Positions 1-8,443 of a stretch of 51,149 nt of DNA are shown here, one piece after another. Location: positions 2,723 to 53,871 of the forward strand of contig NZ_AZWO01000035.1 of NCBI RefSeq assembly GCF_000514775.1, in the 5' to 3' direction. The notes below the pieces were generated by a model. It was not told the origin of the DNA. It did no database searches and saw only the letters and a program-made list of their open reading frames with translations. Every line of letters begins with the position of its first letter. Within the stretch, counting starts at the first letter, position 1. This DNA comes from Salinispora pacifica CNR114. GTDB taxonomy: Bacteria > Actinomycetota > Actinomycetes > Mycobacteriales > Micromonosporaceae. The position numbers and the translations under genes were made by a program.

Positions 1-969
1 GCTGCGCCCGGACGCGCGGGTGAACGGGGCCGCGCCGGCGTAGGCCTTCAACGCGCGGGCATCGGCGAACCGGGCGCGGTCGTCGCCGATCTCGGCCAAA
101 ACGCGGGCGCCGGTCACATCGGCCAGACCGGGGAAGCTTGTCACGATCGCGTGGTCCAGGTGCTGGCGGAACGCTTCGCTGGCGGCTTCGGCAAGCTGTT
201 CGACACTGGCGCATTCGACGTTCAGCGTCGCCAGCAGCGCCAGCGCCTGGATGCCCATGGCTTCCTCTACGACGGCCGGCTGACGCAGTTGCGGACGGCG
301 CAGCGCCTGCTGCAGTTCGGCGGCCAAGTCCTCGACGCCGCGCCGGCGGCCGCCGCGGCGTAGGGCGGCGGCGATCCGAGTTGTAGACAGCTTTGCAGCA
401 GCTGCGGGCGTGGATGCGACGGCCAGCACCGCGCGGGCGTCCGCGCTGGTCAGATGGCCCTTCCTGCCGTTGAACGCGGCGAGGAACGTGGGAAAGTACT
501 CCCGCAGCAGCGACCGCAGCTCGTTTGAGGCCCGGGTTCGCCGCCAGGTGGCGTCCTGGTGGGCTCGGGCCAGCACCGCGACTGCCTGAACCAGTTCACT
601 GTCGTGTGGCAGCGACCGGTGAACGTGGGCGTCGGTGCGCAGGATGTTGGCCAGCACCACCGCGTCGGCGTGGTCGGACTTCTTGCCCGACACCGAGTGC
701 CGCTGCCGGTAACGAGCCACCGCCATCGGGTTGATCGAGTACACCCGCCGGCCGCTTGCGCGCAGCGCCGCGACCAGCAACCCACGCGGGGTCTCGATCG
801 CCACCGGGACCGGCTCGGCGGTGCTGTCGCCGGCGGCGGCCAGCATCTCGACCAGCGTGGTGAATCCGTCCAAGTCATCGCCGATACGGCCCTTGGCGAC
901 CAAACGACCGTGCTCGTCGACCAGAGCAACGTCGTGGTGCCGTTCTGACCAGTCGATGCCGCAGTACAC
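1..969 (-). CDS. IS110-family transposase, C-terminus cut by window edge
   Basis: The minus-strand frame is open from a GTG at 969 to the window edge (323 codons), so the C-terminus is missing. The N-terminus reads VYCGIDWSERHHDVAL, the first Asp motif of the RuvC-like DEDD domain of IS110/IS1111 recombinases. The other acidic residues fit: E59 in ETPRG, and D99 and D102 in SDHADAV. Near the edge the text FPGLADVTGARVLAEIG is the helix-hairpin-helix-like start of the Transposase_20 domain, which carries the catalytic serine. GTG 969 is preceded by a purine-rich GGGAGTAGGAG, a plausible ribosome-binding site. IS110 enzymes move a circular intermediate using a serine-assisted DEDD mechanism and a guide (bridge) RNA from the non-coding end. 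The missing C-terminus prevents judging activity. Confidence 0.9.
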   Translation of the reverse strand, partial: MYCGIDWSERHHDVALVDEHGRLVAKGRIGDDLDGFTTLVEMLAAAGDSTAEPVPVAIETPRGLLVAALRASGRRVYSINPMAVARYRQRHSVSGKKSDHADAVVLANILRTDAHVHRSLPHDSELVQAVAVLARAHQDATWRRTRASNELRSLLREYFPTFLAAFNGRKGHLTSADARAVLAVASTPAAAAKLSTTRIAAALRRGGRRRGVEDLAAELQQALRRPQLRQPAVVEEAMGIQALALLATLNVECASVEQLAEAASEAFRQHLDHAIVTSFPGLADVTGARVLAEIGDDRARFADARALKAYAGAAPFTRASGRS

Positions 970-1330
970 CGCCAACTCCTACTCCCTTCTCGCCTGCCCG
1001 TCGGGCATGCAACCCTGGCGGAAACGCGCGGCGCCCTAATGACGAGGCTCTGTGGCCTACCCTCCGATGAGCCGTTCGCGATCCCAGCGACCCGCACGGT
1101 CCCGGTCTTCGCAGTCAGAGCTCGTCGGCTCCCGGTATGCGAGGTGTTCGCCGTGCGGGCGGGCTACAACCACGATCAACATCCTGCCCAAAGGTCACGA
1201 GGTGGTCCGGCCCTGCCAAGGCCCGCCGGTCTTGCACGAGACCTGGCTCGGTCCAGAGGTGTGCAGGCATGTCCCCGACGGGCCGGACCACCGACGAACG
1301 GCTCACCGAGCCCACGCCGCCGATCTTTTT
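970..1330 (-). ncRNA. IS110 leader; candidate bridge-RNA region (unproven)
   Basis: About 360 bases upstream of the transposase start hold no convincing protein gene on either strand. In IS110-group elements the long non-coding left end, just upstream of the transposase, encodes the bridge RNA that pairs with donor and target DNA. Position and orientation fit that here. I cannot identify the two guide loops or the end of the element from sequence alone, so the boundaries are placeholders. The call rests on family knowledge rather than on a recognised RNA motif. Confidence 0.25.
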
Positions 1331-1590
1331 AAGGGTCTCAAGGGACCAGGTAACGGGCAGGCATCCCATGGACCACGGCGGGCCGTTCGGGACTCATTAG
1401 GTAACGGGGAAGGGTCCGCTGGTGGCGGGGCGACTCGACGAGAACGCCACCGAAGTCCAGCAGCAGCGCCGCAGGCGGAAACAGCATCATGCGTCCATCG
1501 TCGCCGCAACGGGCGCCGTGTGCGGGCAGAAGACACGGAGATCACGGACGGTCACGGTGCTCCGGCGTACGTAAGCGCTGCGTCCATCGG

Positions 1591-1622
1591 GTGTGGGCCC
1601 GGCCTGGTGGCCGGGCCCACAC
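1591..1622 (-). terminator. Perfect 14-bp hairpin downstream of the small gene at 1631-1789
   Basis: Positions 1591-1604 (GTGTGGGCCCGGCC) pair perfectly with 1609-1622 around a TGGT loop. The hairpin starts 8 bases past the stop codon of the small minus-strand gene. There is no U-tract, as is common for actinobacterial intrinsic terminators. Being symmetrical, it could act on either strand. Confidence 0.7.
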
Positions 1623-1630
1623 GCGATGGG

Positions 1631-1789
1631 TTACTCCTCCTCTGGGTCCTGTTGGTCCTCGTTGCGGTCGACGGCCCGATCGGCGCGGTCGGGGAATCCG
1701 TCCTGCGCAGTCGGCGAGTGCGGGTCTCGCTCGGCCGCCTCGCGGATCCGGTCGGCCGCCTCGCGGCTCATCGGGGTCTCCTTCGGCAT
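1631..1789 (-). CDS. Small acidic hydrophilic protein (LEA / seed-maturation-like), 52 aa
   Basis: ATG at 1789 follows a strong GGAGGGAGGT Shine-Dalgarno, the frame has 52 codons to TAA at 1631, and a perfect hairpin follows. The protein starts MPKETPMSREAADRIREAAE and ends in an acidic run (EDQQDPEEE). It has no cysteine, almost no large hydrophobic residues, and alternating Arg/Glu/Asp/Ala. The MSREAADRI core resembles short actinobacterial proteins annotated as seed-maturation-like, which are hydrophilic and possibly stress-related. The RBS, hairpin and residue bias together make it a real gene; the function is a family guess. It stands alone, with no partner on its strand. Confidence 0.72.
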   Translation of the reverse strand: MPKETPMSREAADRIREAAERDPHSPTAQDGFPDRADRAVDRNEDQQDPEEE

Positions 1790-2282
1790 GGTGTGCACCT
1801 CCCTCCGGGAAGCACCGGCATGCGCGCACGCCAGTCGCTACCGACAGAGGTTCACGGGCGTGCGCGCACGTCAGGGACACGAGTGAGCGGCGTTTCTCGG
1901 CGCGGTGACCACGTCGCACGCGGGTACACCGCAGGCCCTCGAACTTCCCGTCCGGGGAAGTGGCCGCGCCCCGCCCCAGCACGGGGTTCGGGACGACACG
2001 TCTCATTGATAGGTCCGCGGTCGAGGCGGGCCCGGCCGCTGTCGGGCGTTCCACCTTGCCGCCGGGGAGTGCCGCCAGCGCGCGGACCATCACCTCGCTG
2101 GCTCCCGGCACGGTCCGATGCGTGGACCGCACCCCTGATGCTCACCCCGCCGCTGGCCGCCGTCAAGGACCTGACCTGCGAGTTTCCTGAGCCGTCCGCT
2201 TCGGCTACCGACCAGGTTGGGCCGTTGGCGTGCCGGAACCGGTTGCTCTTGCCTTCGCGCCAGGTCCGGCTGCAGCGTCAGG
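1790..2282. other. No gene recognised
   Basis: Frames that are open here on both strands read as Arg/Pro/Gly-rich shadows with no domain or ribosome-binding site. The promoter of the small gene ending at 1631 should lie in the first 100 bases. I see no repeat or RNA gene. Confidence 0.5.
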
Positions 2283-4046
2283 TCAACTCCGGTGGAGGAT
2301 CGCGTCGGCGGACAGGACAAGGGCGGCCAAACCGAACGCGGGCGGGTCTGCGTCGTTCTCGGGGGTGAACCGGAAATACAGCAGCGGCAGCAGATGGGCG
2401 GCCAGGCGCTCCCGATCCACCGGAAGCCCGGCGAGCCGGTCCAGCAGCCACGCCATGCTCAGCACCCGGCGGGCGAGCGGATGCGCGAGGCGGGTGGTGA
2501 GATGCAGATGATCGTGAGTGGTCGCGGCGTGGGCGGTGAGCAGCCCCGTGTGCTTGACACACGAGGTGATTAGTTTCGCCAGGAGGTATTCGAGATCGTG
2601 CAGCCCGGCGTACTCGTAATCGATCAGCCACCATCGGCGCCCGTCGCGAGCGACGAGCACGTTGTTGAGATGCAGGTCGCCGCTGGCGTGGACGACCCAC
2701 AGCGGCGGCTGCCTGAGCTTGTGGCGGGTGAGGTCGAAGAGATCGGCGAGGGTAGCGTCGAGCGGGTCACCGTCGATAGTGATCCGGTGCCGGGCCTACG
2801 GACGGAGTCGGGCGACGAGCTCGGCCGCCCAGGCCGCGAGGACGGCCGGGGTCTCCTCGGTGTGATCCGGCGGCCCGTCGAGGTCACAGGCCGGCATGAG
2901 GTTGTTCTGCGCGGCGGTGGCCAGGTGGTCGGCAATGTCGCCCAGGACCGTCTCGAACCGGTTGGGATCGGCGGCGGCCAGCCCGGCAAGGGGTACCCCG
3001 TCGAGGTGCTCCATGACCAGCGCGGCCCGACCCTGCCGATAGTGCAGTGTCGCCGCAGGGACCGGGTAGAAGCGGGCAAGGGTCTGCAGGCCGGAGAACT
3101 CCCGCTCGGCGCTCGCCCGGTCCCGGCCGAGTTTCACCACACCTGCGGGGTGCCCGTGCCCGTCTCGAACGGCGAACACCGGACTGGTGCTGGGTCGCAG
3201 CTGCTCGACCCGGCCGTCCGGCGACCGGTAGACCAGAGCGGGCCGGTGATAGTCGGGCTCGGCCAGGTAATCGGCGGTGACAGCAGAGCGGATGTGGGTG
3301 ATCGCGGTGTCGACCGCTGTGGCCAGGGGGAGAGGGCTGGGCCGGGTGGCCAGCGCCGCGAGGTCGACCCGGCCGGTGGTGAGAAAACTCCAGCGGCCAC
3401 GATCGTCCTGCCCTGCGTAGAGCAGGTCAGCCGTGTCCGGCCCATTGGGCAGCCACACCGGGTACCAGATACAGCGGGAGTCCGGACCGGTGAGCCGGCG
3501 GTGGTGAATCGGACCGAGCTTGCGCCAGGTGACACCGTCGCGGGAGACCGCCGCCGCGACGCTGCGCGAGCTGCCTGCACCGCAGGCCATAACCAAGATG
3601 CCGTCGGCGGTGCCGACAACCGCTGGGCAGTCGACTCCGTCGGCGTCAGCGCTGCCAGGTTCGCCACGGTCGAGGGCCGCCCCAAGACGCTGCCACACCA
3701 GCCCGCCGACGGAGCGGGCGACGAACACACGTCGCCCTCGATTGTCGTGGCTGACGTACCACATCAACCAGCCGTCCCGCCGTCGCAGCACCGAAGGCGA
3801 GAGCCCTTGACCAGCTAGAGGCTCCAGACCGACGACGGTATTGGGCGGGGACCACGTGGCTCCGCTGTCGGCGCTGACCGCGTGATGAAGTCGCCGATGC
3901 CCCTCGGCGCTGACGCCGCTGAACCAGACATGCAAGTCCTCGCCGTCGCTGGCCAGGCTCGCGCCGGGCACCGCAACCACGCCAGGCGGAATCGGCATCC
4001 GCACGCCAGCGTCGACGGCGTATGCCACGGTGCTCGTCATAGTCAT
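2283..4046 (-). pseudogene. Beta-propeller + aminoglycoside-phosphotransferase-like kinase fusion, in-frame TAG
   Basis: One minus-strand frame runs from ATG 4046 (or ATG 4040) to TGA 2283 and is broken only by a TAG at 2796-2798. Residues 1 to about 270 carry propeller-blade repeats like those of five-bladed glycosidases or sialidases, for example DGWLMWYVSHDNRG followed by VFVARS, and VSRDGVTWRKLG. The second half is an APH/choline-kinase fold: VVKLGRDRASAEREF supplies the N-lobe Lys and Glu. After the TAG the same frame continues with the catalytic loop HASGDLHLNNVLV and the metal site LIDYEYAG. The stop therefore separates the lobes and should inactivate the kinase unless it is read through or is a sequence error. 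A propeller fused to a sugar or antibiotic kinase is unusual; a carbohydrate substrate is only a guess. No clear Shine-Dalgarno precedes the start. Confidence 0.72.
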
Positions 4047-4927
4047 GATTCGTAACCCGGTTGAGTCGCCACCACGACCTCTACGACTCTCCAGCGCGTC
4101 AGCGGTGTCACCGGTGACCACCAGCAGGATGCGACCGAGATGCTGAGCCGCGCCCACCGCCATCGGGCTTCGGCCAGCGGCAATTGTTCGCCGTTGGCGG
4201 CCTACGACGTTCAGTTGACGGCAGACAGGTACTTGGCTCGACGGCTGCCGATCAACTCCTCGGACTGCCGCGTCCGGCAGTGTCCGCGTCCACCGTTGAT
4301 CGCCGGGCGGTTCGGCCACCATCCCAGCCACCTTCCTTCCGGCCGACCCTGTCGTTGAGAGCCGGAGACTTTCTCCAGCGCAGTCGATGAGTCCTGTGTC
4401 GAGCAGGTCCGACAGCGAATCCCGACACCAGGACGAAGGTCGAGTTCGATGCGATCTTGGGAGCGGCGACAGGATGCGGGCCGGCGCGAGGCCGACGAAC
4501 GTACGCTGTGGGCTGGCGGGGCCACAGATGTCGGGGTGAACAATCGAGTTCCGACATCCACGAATACGCTGGCGAACTCCCTGGGCGTTCTGTTGGTGGC
4601 GCTCTGTAGCTCTGGTCACGTCTGCTCTGACGTATGAGGTTGAGGACGCTCGGAACCCGGTGGCCGTGCAGCTGCGGACGACGTCCGGCGGCGGTGGCTC
4701 CCAGCAGAGGCGCGTGGTTCCGCGGCGGGGCCTCTGGCTTCGCTGACGGGTCGTCGCCGAGCAGGGGTGTCGGCCGCTCGCGGTCCGCCAGGAGCCCGCC
4801 GAATGAGGTCGTGGGTCTGTGGGTCTTCAGGTGATGTGCCACCGACGACGGGAGCCGAGTCCGACCGCCGCACCGATCTTCAGGTGGACGTCGTCGCGGT
4901 CACTTCACCAATGAATCTTGGAACTTT
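4047..4927. other. About 880 bases without a supportable gene
   Basis: A long minus-strand extension of the propeller frame exists here, but its product is Arg/Ser/Pro-rich, has no propeller repeats and lacks a ribosome-binding site, so I do not count it as coding. Plus-strand frames are short and random-looking. The promoter of the rightward operon lies at the right end (see 4928-4956). Confidence 0.5.
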
Positions 4928-4956
4928 TTGGAGGACTTTGGAAGTTGTGATACGGT
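4928..4956 (+). promoter_or_regulatory. Candidate -35/-10 promoter giving a leaderless transcript
   Basis: TTGGAG (4928-4933), a 17-base spacer and TACGGT (4951-4956) match the actinobacterial housekeeping pattern TTGnnn-N17-TAnnnT. Only 6 bases separate the -10 box from ATG 4963, and no Shine-Dalgarno is present. This is the usual geometry of a leaderless mRNA starting at the A of ATG. It would drive the six-gene nuclease/helicase/SbcCD operon. Confidence 0.6.
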
Positions 4957-4962
4957 CCCGCC

Positions 4963-5760
4963 ATGCCCGAGATGATGGACGAGCTCGAGGAGCGGATCTC
5001 GCAGCTGCGCGGTCGCATCCGTCAGGCACTCGCTGCCGGCGAGCGTACTGAAGTTCCGCGCCTGCGTGCGGAATTGCGGGCGGCGGAGCTGAGTTGGGAT
5101 GCAGCGCTACTGGAGTCCGACGACTTGGCGCCGGTGCCGCCAGAGACGCTGCCAGCGGGCATGTCATTGTTTCCCGTTCGCGAACAGGTTCATCAGGTCC
5201 TGACGGTGCTGGGGGTCGCGGCGTCGCCGCGGTTGATCGTCGCGACTCACGAGGCGTTGTTCGCGGGCGGATTGGCTGCGACCAAGCTGGCCAGTCTTCG
5301 GCGCGACGAGGAGCGATCCTTCCGGGCGGCGCCGTACTCCCGACCGTACTACGTGTGTGCTGCTCTGGCGGCGGACCAGCTCGTGGCCGTGCGTGGCCTC
5401 CTAGCGATATCCACGTGGTCGCTGGATCGCCGCATCATGGGTCCGCTGTCGCCCAGGGTCGACTTTCTTACCGCCGCGATACGCCTGGTTCATCACCTCC
5501 AGACCACCGGGAAACTTGGGTCGCAGTCGATCCGGCTCCTGTGGCCGTTCACCAACAACATTCCAGGCGCCGGCGGACCCACTGAGGGGTTCGAGCCATC
5601 AAGGCTTATCGCTGCAGCACAAGCGGAGCTGAACATTCACGAGGAGTCCGACCGTCAGCAACGCGAGGCTGCGGCCGAGCGTGCGCGGCGGCTTTCCGAC
5701 GCGGAACAACTGTTCGGTGGCGAACAACTCAAGGCAGTCAAGTCCGCCACGAAAAGCTAA
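4963..5760 (+). CDS. Uncharacterised coiled-coil / winged-helix-like protein, first gene of SbcCD operon
   Basis: This 265-aa protein starts at the first ATG after a leaderless-type promoter. Residues 1-50 are a charged helix (MMDELEERISQLRGRIRQAL), probably a coiled coil. Residues about 70-130 (PVREQVHQVLTVLGVAASPR, then SLRRDEERSF) look like a winged-helix DNA-binding fold, followed by a helical domain (STWSLDRRIMGPLSPRVDFL). The C-terminus is another charged helix rich in Arg, Ala and Glu. I do not recognise a named family. It leads an operon with a Cas4-like nuclease, a helicase and an Mre11/Rad50 pair, so a DNA-binding, sensor or regulatory subunit role is likely. The next gene starts 65 bases downstream. 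Confidence 0.8.
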   Translation: MPEMMDELEERISQLRGRIRQALAAGERTEVPRLRAELRAAELSWDAALLESDDLAPVPPETLPAGMSLFPVREQVHQVLTVLGVAASPRLIVATHEALFAGGLAATKLASLRRDEERSFRAAPYSRPYYVCAALAADQLVAVRGLLAISTWSLDRRIMGPLSPRVDFLTAAIRLVHHLQTTGKLGSQSIRLLWPFTNNIPGAGGPTEGFEPSRLIAAAQAELNIHEESDRQQREAAAERARRLSDAEQLFGGEQLKAVKSATKS

Positions 5761-5825
5761 CTCCACTTCCCTTATCCGGCGGCCCGGTTCCCGCGAAGAC
5801 CCGGACCCGTCCTTCAAAGGATGAC

Positions 5826-6956
5826 ATGTCTGTCGTCGACGAACGTTTGAACGCTTTGCGGGGTGCGGCACCGCGAAAGCCGCACAACGCCCGCACACTC
5901 GCCGCGCTCGCGGCGAACCCAGGTTGCCTCCGACGCACGCTGCTCGATGCCGCAGGCATCGACAAAGGGCAGATTGCGCAAGGGTTGGGCGTACGCATCT
6001 CCATCGGCCAGATGTCAAGCATCGCCATCGCCCGGGGAAAGGGTTTCGAGGCGAAGGTGAAGGCGGACGGATGTGCTGAGCTGCTGCGCTTGTTGCGCGA
6101 ACACATCGGGCTGCCTGTCGCCGAGGTCCACTATCACGACCTTAATCCGGCCGACACCGACGACAGGATCACGTCGCGGTTGCGGCGTTCCCGGCACGCC
6201 TTGCGGGTATCGGCGGAGTCGAATGAGCCGACCGGTACGTTGTTCGATCATCCGATCCTGCAGCTCACCGTGAATGGGGTGCAGGTGCGGATCGAACCGG
6301 ATCTGATCGCGTTCAAGCTCGGCAATCAGTTCTTTATTGTGGAGGTCAAGTCCTTCGCGATTTTGGACGGCACTGCGGATTCCGGCAAGGTGGCGGCTGC
6401 CGCGCAGCAGTCCGCAGTGTACGTGCTCGCGATGCGGGAGATGTTGCAGACGGCCGGGCTGGACCCTGACATGGTGTCGGACCAAGTCGTGCTCGTGTGC
6501 CCGAAGGACTTCAGCAATCACCCGGTTGCAGAGCTACTCGATGTCCGCAAGCAGCTGGCAACGTTGAAGCGCCAGCTGGACCGTATGGAAAGTGTGGAGA
6601 GCGTGCTGCGGCTCGTGCCGCCGGACCTCTCGTTCGACTTGCGGTTGGACGACGCCGGCCGGCCGACGCGCGATCCCCAGGAGCTCGCGGCGGCGGTCTT
6701 CCAGGTCACTGCCCGGTATTCGCCGGAGTGCCTGGGCGCCTGCGAGCTGGGTGGGGTGTGCCGGTCGGAGGCGAGCGGCATGGTGCCGGTGCTGGGCAGG
6801 GTGGTGCGCGAAGACCTGGGCGGCATCGACTCGATCAAGGAGGCGGTCGAACTGGCTACCGGCCTGCGGGAGCCGGACGCCGGCCAGCAGCAGGCGTCCG
6901 ATCTGCTGCGAAGGGCCTACGGCATGCGCGAGGCAGCGTTGGGAGCTGTCCGGTGA
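5826..6956 (+). CDS. Cas4/AddB-like PD-(D/E)XK nuclease with four-cysteine iron-sulfur signature
   Basis: 376 aa. The RecB-type nuclease core is visible: D159 in VRIEPDLIAF and E173-x-K175 in FFIVEVKSF, the D...ExK motif, followed by the Gln/Tyr-containing helix AAAAQQSAVYVLAMR. One cysteine lies near the N-terminus (C34, NPGCLRRTLL). Three lie near the C-terminus as C302-x3-C306-x5-C312 (ECLGACELGGVCR). One N-terminal plus three clustered C-terminal cysteines is the arrangement of the 4Fe-4S cage in Cas4, AddB and Dna2 nucleases, which cut single-stranded DNA or DNA ends. The C-terminal spacing is one residue longer than the common C-x2-C-x5-C. The gene overlaps the next by 4 bases (GTGA). 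With the helicase and SbcCD homologues it should form a DNA-end-processing machine. Confidence 0.82.
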   Translation: MSVVDERLNALRGAAPRKPHNARTLAALAANPGCLRRTLLDAAGIDKGQIAQGLGVRISIGQMSSIAIARGKGFEAKVKADGCAELLRLLREHIGLPVAEVHYHDLNPADTDDRITSRLRRSRHALRVSAESNEPTGTLFDHPILQLTVNGVQVRIEPDLIAFKLGNQFFIVEVKSFAILDGTADSGKVAAAAQQSAVYVLAMREMLQTAGLDPDMVSDQVVLVCPKDFSNHPVAELLDVRKQLATLKRQLDRMESVESVLRLVPPDLSFDLRLDDAGRPTRDPQELAAAVFQVTARYSPECLGACELGGVCRSEASGMVPVLGRVVREDLGGIDSIKEAVELATGLREPDAGQQQASDLLRRAYGMREAALGAVR

Positions 6957-8443
6957 CCGTGCTGACCTCCTTGGCCAAGGCGCTGGCTGCGTACTCGATG
7001 GGCCCACAGCGGCTGACCGTCTTCCGACACCAGTACATCTCGTCGAAGCCGATCGTCATCGTGCCGCTCACGTTGGCCGGGGAGACCAACGCACCGCTCG
7101 CGGCGATGGTCGGCTCCGACCGTGCCCGGCCGACCCTGATCGTGACCCGGCAGCCACGCGAACGAGCGGAGCGACTGCAGTTCGCCGGCAGGCTAGCCAG
7201 CGAGCTGCTGTTCCCCATCGAAATGGCCGCGCAGCGGACACAGCCCACCGGTCCGGGGCCGAATGCGCGGATGCGGGTAGTCGACGCCCCGCAGATCTGG
7301 GTTCCGAACCCGGCAGGAATCGAGTTCGTCCGCACGCTGGGTCGAATGACGAGGCTACGGCAAATCGAAGGACCGTGGGCGGTTCCGAAGAAGGTACGCG
7401 ACCTCGGCATCTGGCTGACCTGGTTCGCGGAGCAGGCCGAGTTCGCCGACACCGGCGCGCTGATCGCGGCGACCCAGGCGTTGGCTGCCGTGTGGGCGAC
7501 CGGCCAGAGCGATCTCGAAGACGGCAACCTCGCTGCCCAGATGGCCTGGCTCGACCCGCCCGAAGGGATGGACGTCGCCTCGGCAGTCAGCCGAGCTGAG
7601 AACCCGCAACTGTGCCCACCGGCGGGTCCGACTACCGACCCGACCTTCGACCGGCTCTTCTTGGAGCCCGCGCTGCGGGACCTAGCCAGCGCGCGGACCC
7701 CGGCGGCGCACAGCGCCGTTCACCGGCGGCTGACCGCGATGCTGGAAGAGCAGATGCGCCCGACCTGGGAGCTGGTGTGGACGGCGATCGATCTGCTGCT
7801 CGAGGTGACCGAGGCGCCGCGGGTTCCGAAACGCTGGGAACAGCAACGTGACCGGTTTACCTCGTTCCACCAGTACGTCGCGAATGGTGGCAATCCGCAG
7901 GCCAAACGCGACAGCGCAGGCCGCAGCGCCCATCGACTCGCCGAGCTGGAACAGCGGATGGCCGCGTTCGAGGCGCAACGCGCCTACGACGACCCGCTCG
8001 TGATTGCGGACTATCGGCTCACTGGTGAGGCGTTTGCCGGGCAGGTCGTCGATGTCGATGCGACTCGCCGCGTGCCCGGGCTACGGCGCAGTGTGCTGCG
8101 TCCGCTGGTCACGGTGGCGACCAGCGACCAGGTCCATCTCGACGTCGATCAGCACGTGTACGACCCGGCCCGCAACGGGCAGCAGGCGGTCATTACGTCG
8201 GTCAACGAGACCGAGGACGGCTGGCGTATCGAACTTGAGTTGCAGAATCAGATGGGCGGCGGCCAGACCGCAAAGCCTGGCTCGGTTCCTCTACTCGGAG
8301 AGGAGGTCACCTACACGAGCGTGACCGAGACGTTCGTCCGGCGCCGGCCGTGGCCGACGCGGGAAGAAACCCCTTGGACGCACGGTGGCCCGCCACCAGA
8401 CTCCACGCCTGTTGTGGAGGACGCGGCGGAGGATTGGTCATGA
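6953..8443 (+). CDS. Uncharacterised 496-aa protein of the nuclease-helicase-SbcCD operon
   Basis: GTG at 6953 overlaps the upstream TGA, and the gene ends by overlapping the helicase ATG, so it is translationally coupled on both sides. I recognise no catalytic motif. The first third (RLTVFRHQYISSKPIVIVPL, LIVTRQPRERAERLQFAGRL) alternates strands and helices. The middle is helical, rich in Trp, Leu and Ala. Residues about 345-430 (ADYRLTGEAFAGQVVDVDA, LRPLVTVATSDQVHLDVD) look like beta-barrel or OB-fold strands. A Pro-rich acidic tail follows. It directly precedes the SF1 helicase, so a helicase partner or DNA-binding adaptor is the simplest inference. Confidence 0.8.
   Translation: MTVLTSLAKALAAYSMGPQRLTVFRHQYISSKPIVIVPLTLAGETNAPLAAMVGSDRARPTLIVTRQPRERAERLQFAGRLASELLFPIEMAAQRTQPTGPGPNARMRVVDAPQIWVPNPAGIEFVRTLGRMTRLRQIEGPWAVPKKVRDLGIWLTWFAEQAEFADTGALIAATQALAAVWATGQSDLEDGNLAAQMAWLDPPEGMDVASAVSRAENPQLCPPAGPTTDPTFDRLFLEPALRDLASARTPAAHSAVHRRLTAMLEEQMRPTWELVWTAIDLLLEVTEAPRVPKRWEQQRDRFTSFHQYVANGGNPQAKRDSAGRSAHRLAELEQRMAAFEAQRAYDDPLVIADYRLTGEAFAGQVVDVDATRRVPGLRRSVLRPLVTVATSDQVHLDVDQHVYDPARNGQQAVITSVNETEDGWRIELELQNQMGGGQTAKPGSVPLLGEEVTYTSVTETFVRRRPWPTREETPWTHGGPPPDSTPVVEDAAEDWS

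Noticed and set aside
450..1097. A 215-codon minus-strand ORF overlapping the transposase
   Set aside because: It is in a different frame from the DEDD-motif transposase, is Arg/Ser/Thr/Pro-rich and has no homologous features, so it is a shadow.
2796..4619. A 607-codon minus-strand reading frame starting at 4619
   Set aside because: Only the part after 4046 shows propeller repeats; the first 190 residues are basic, Ser/Pro-rich and have no ribosome-binding site, so the real gene starts near 4046 and continues beyond the TAG to 2283.
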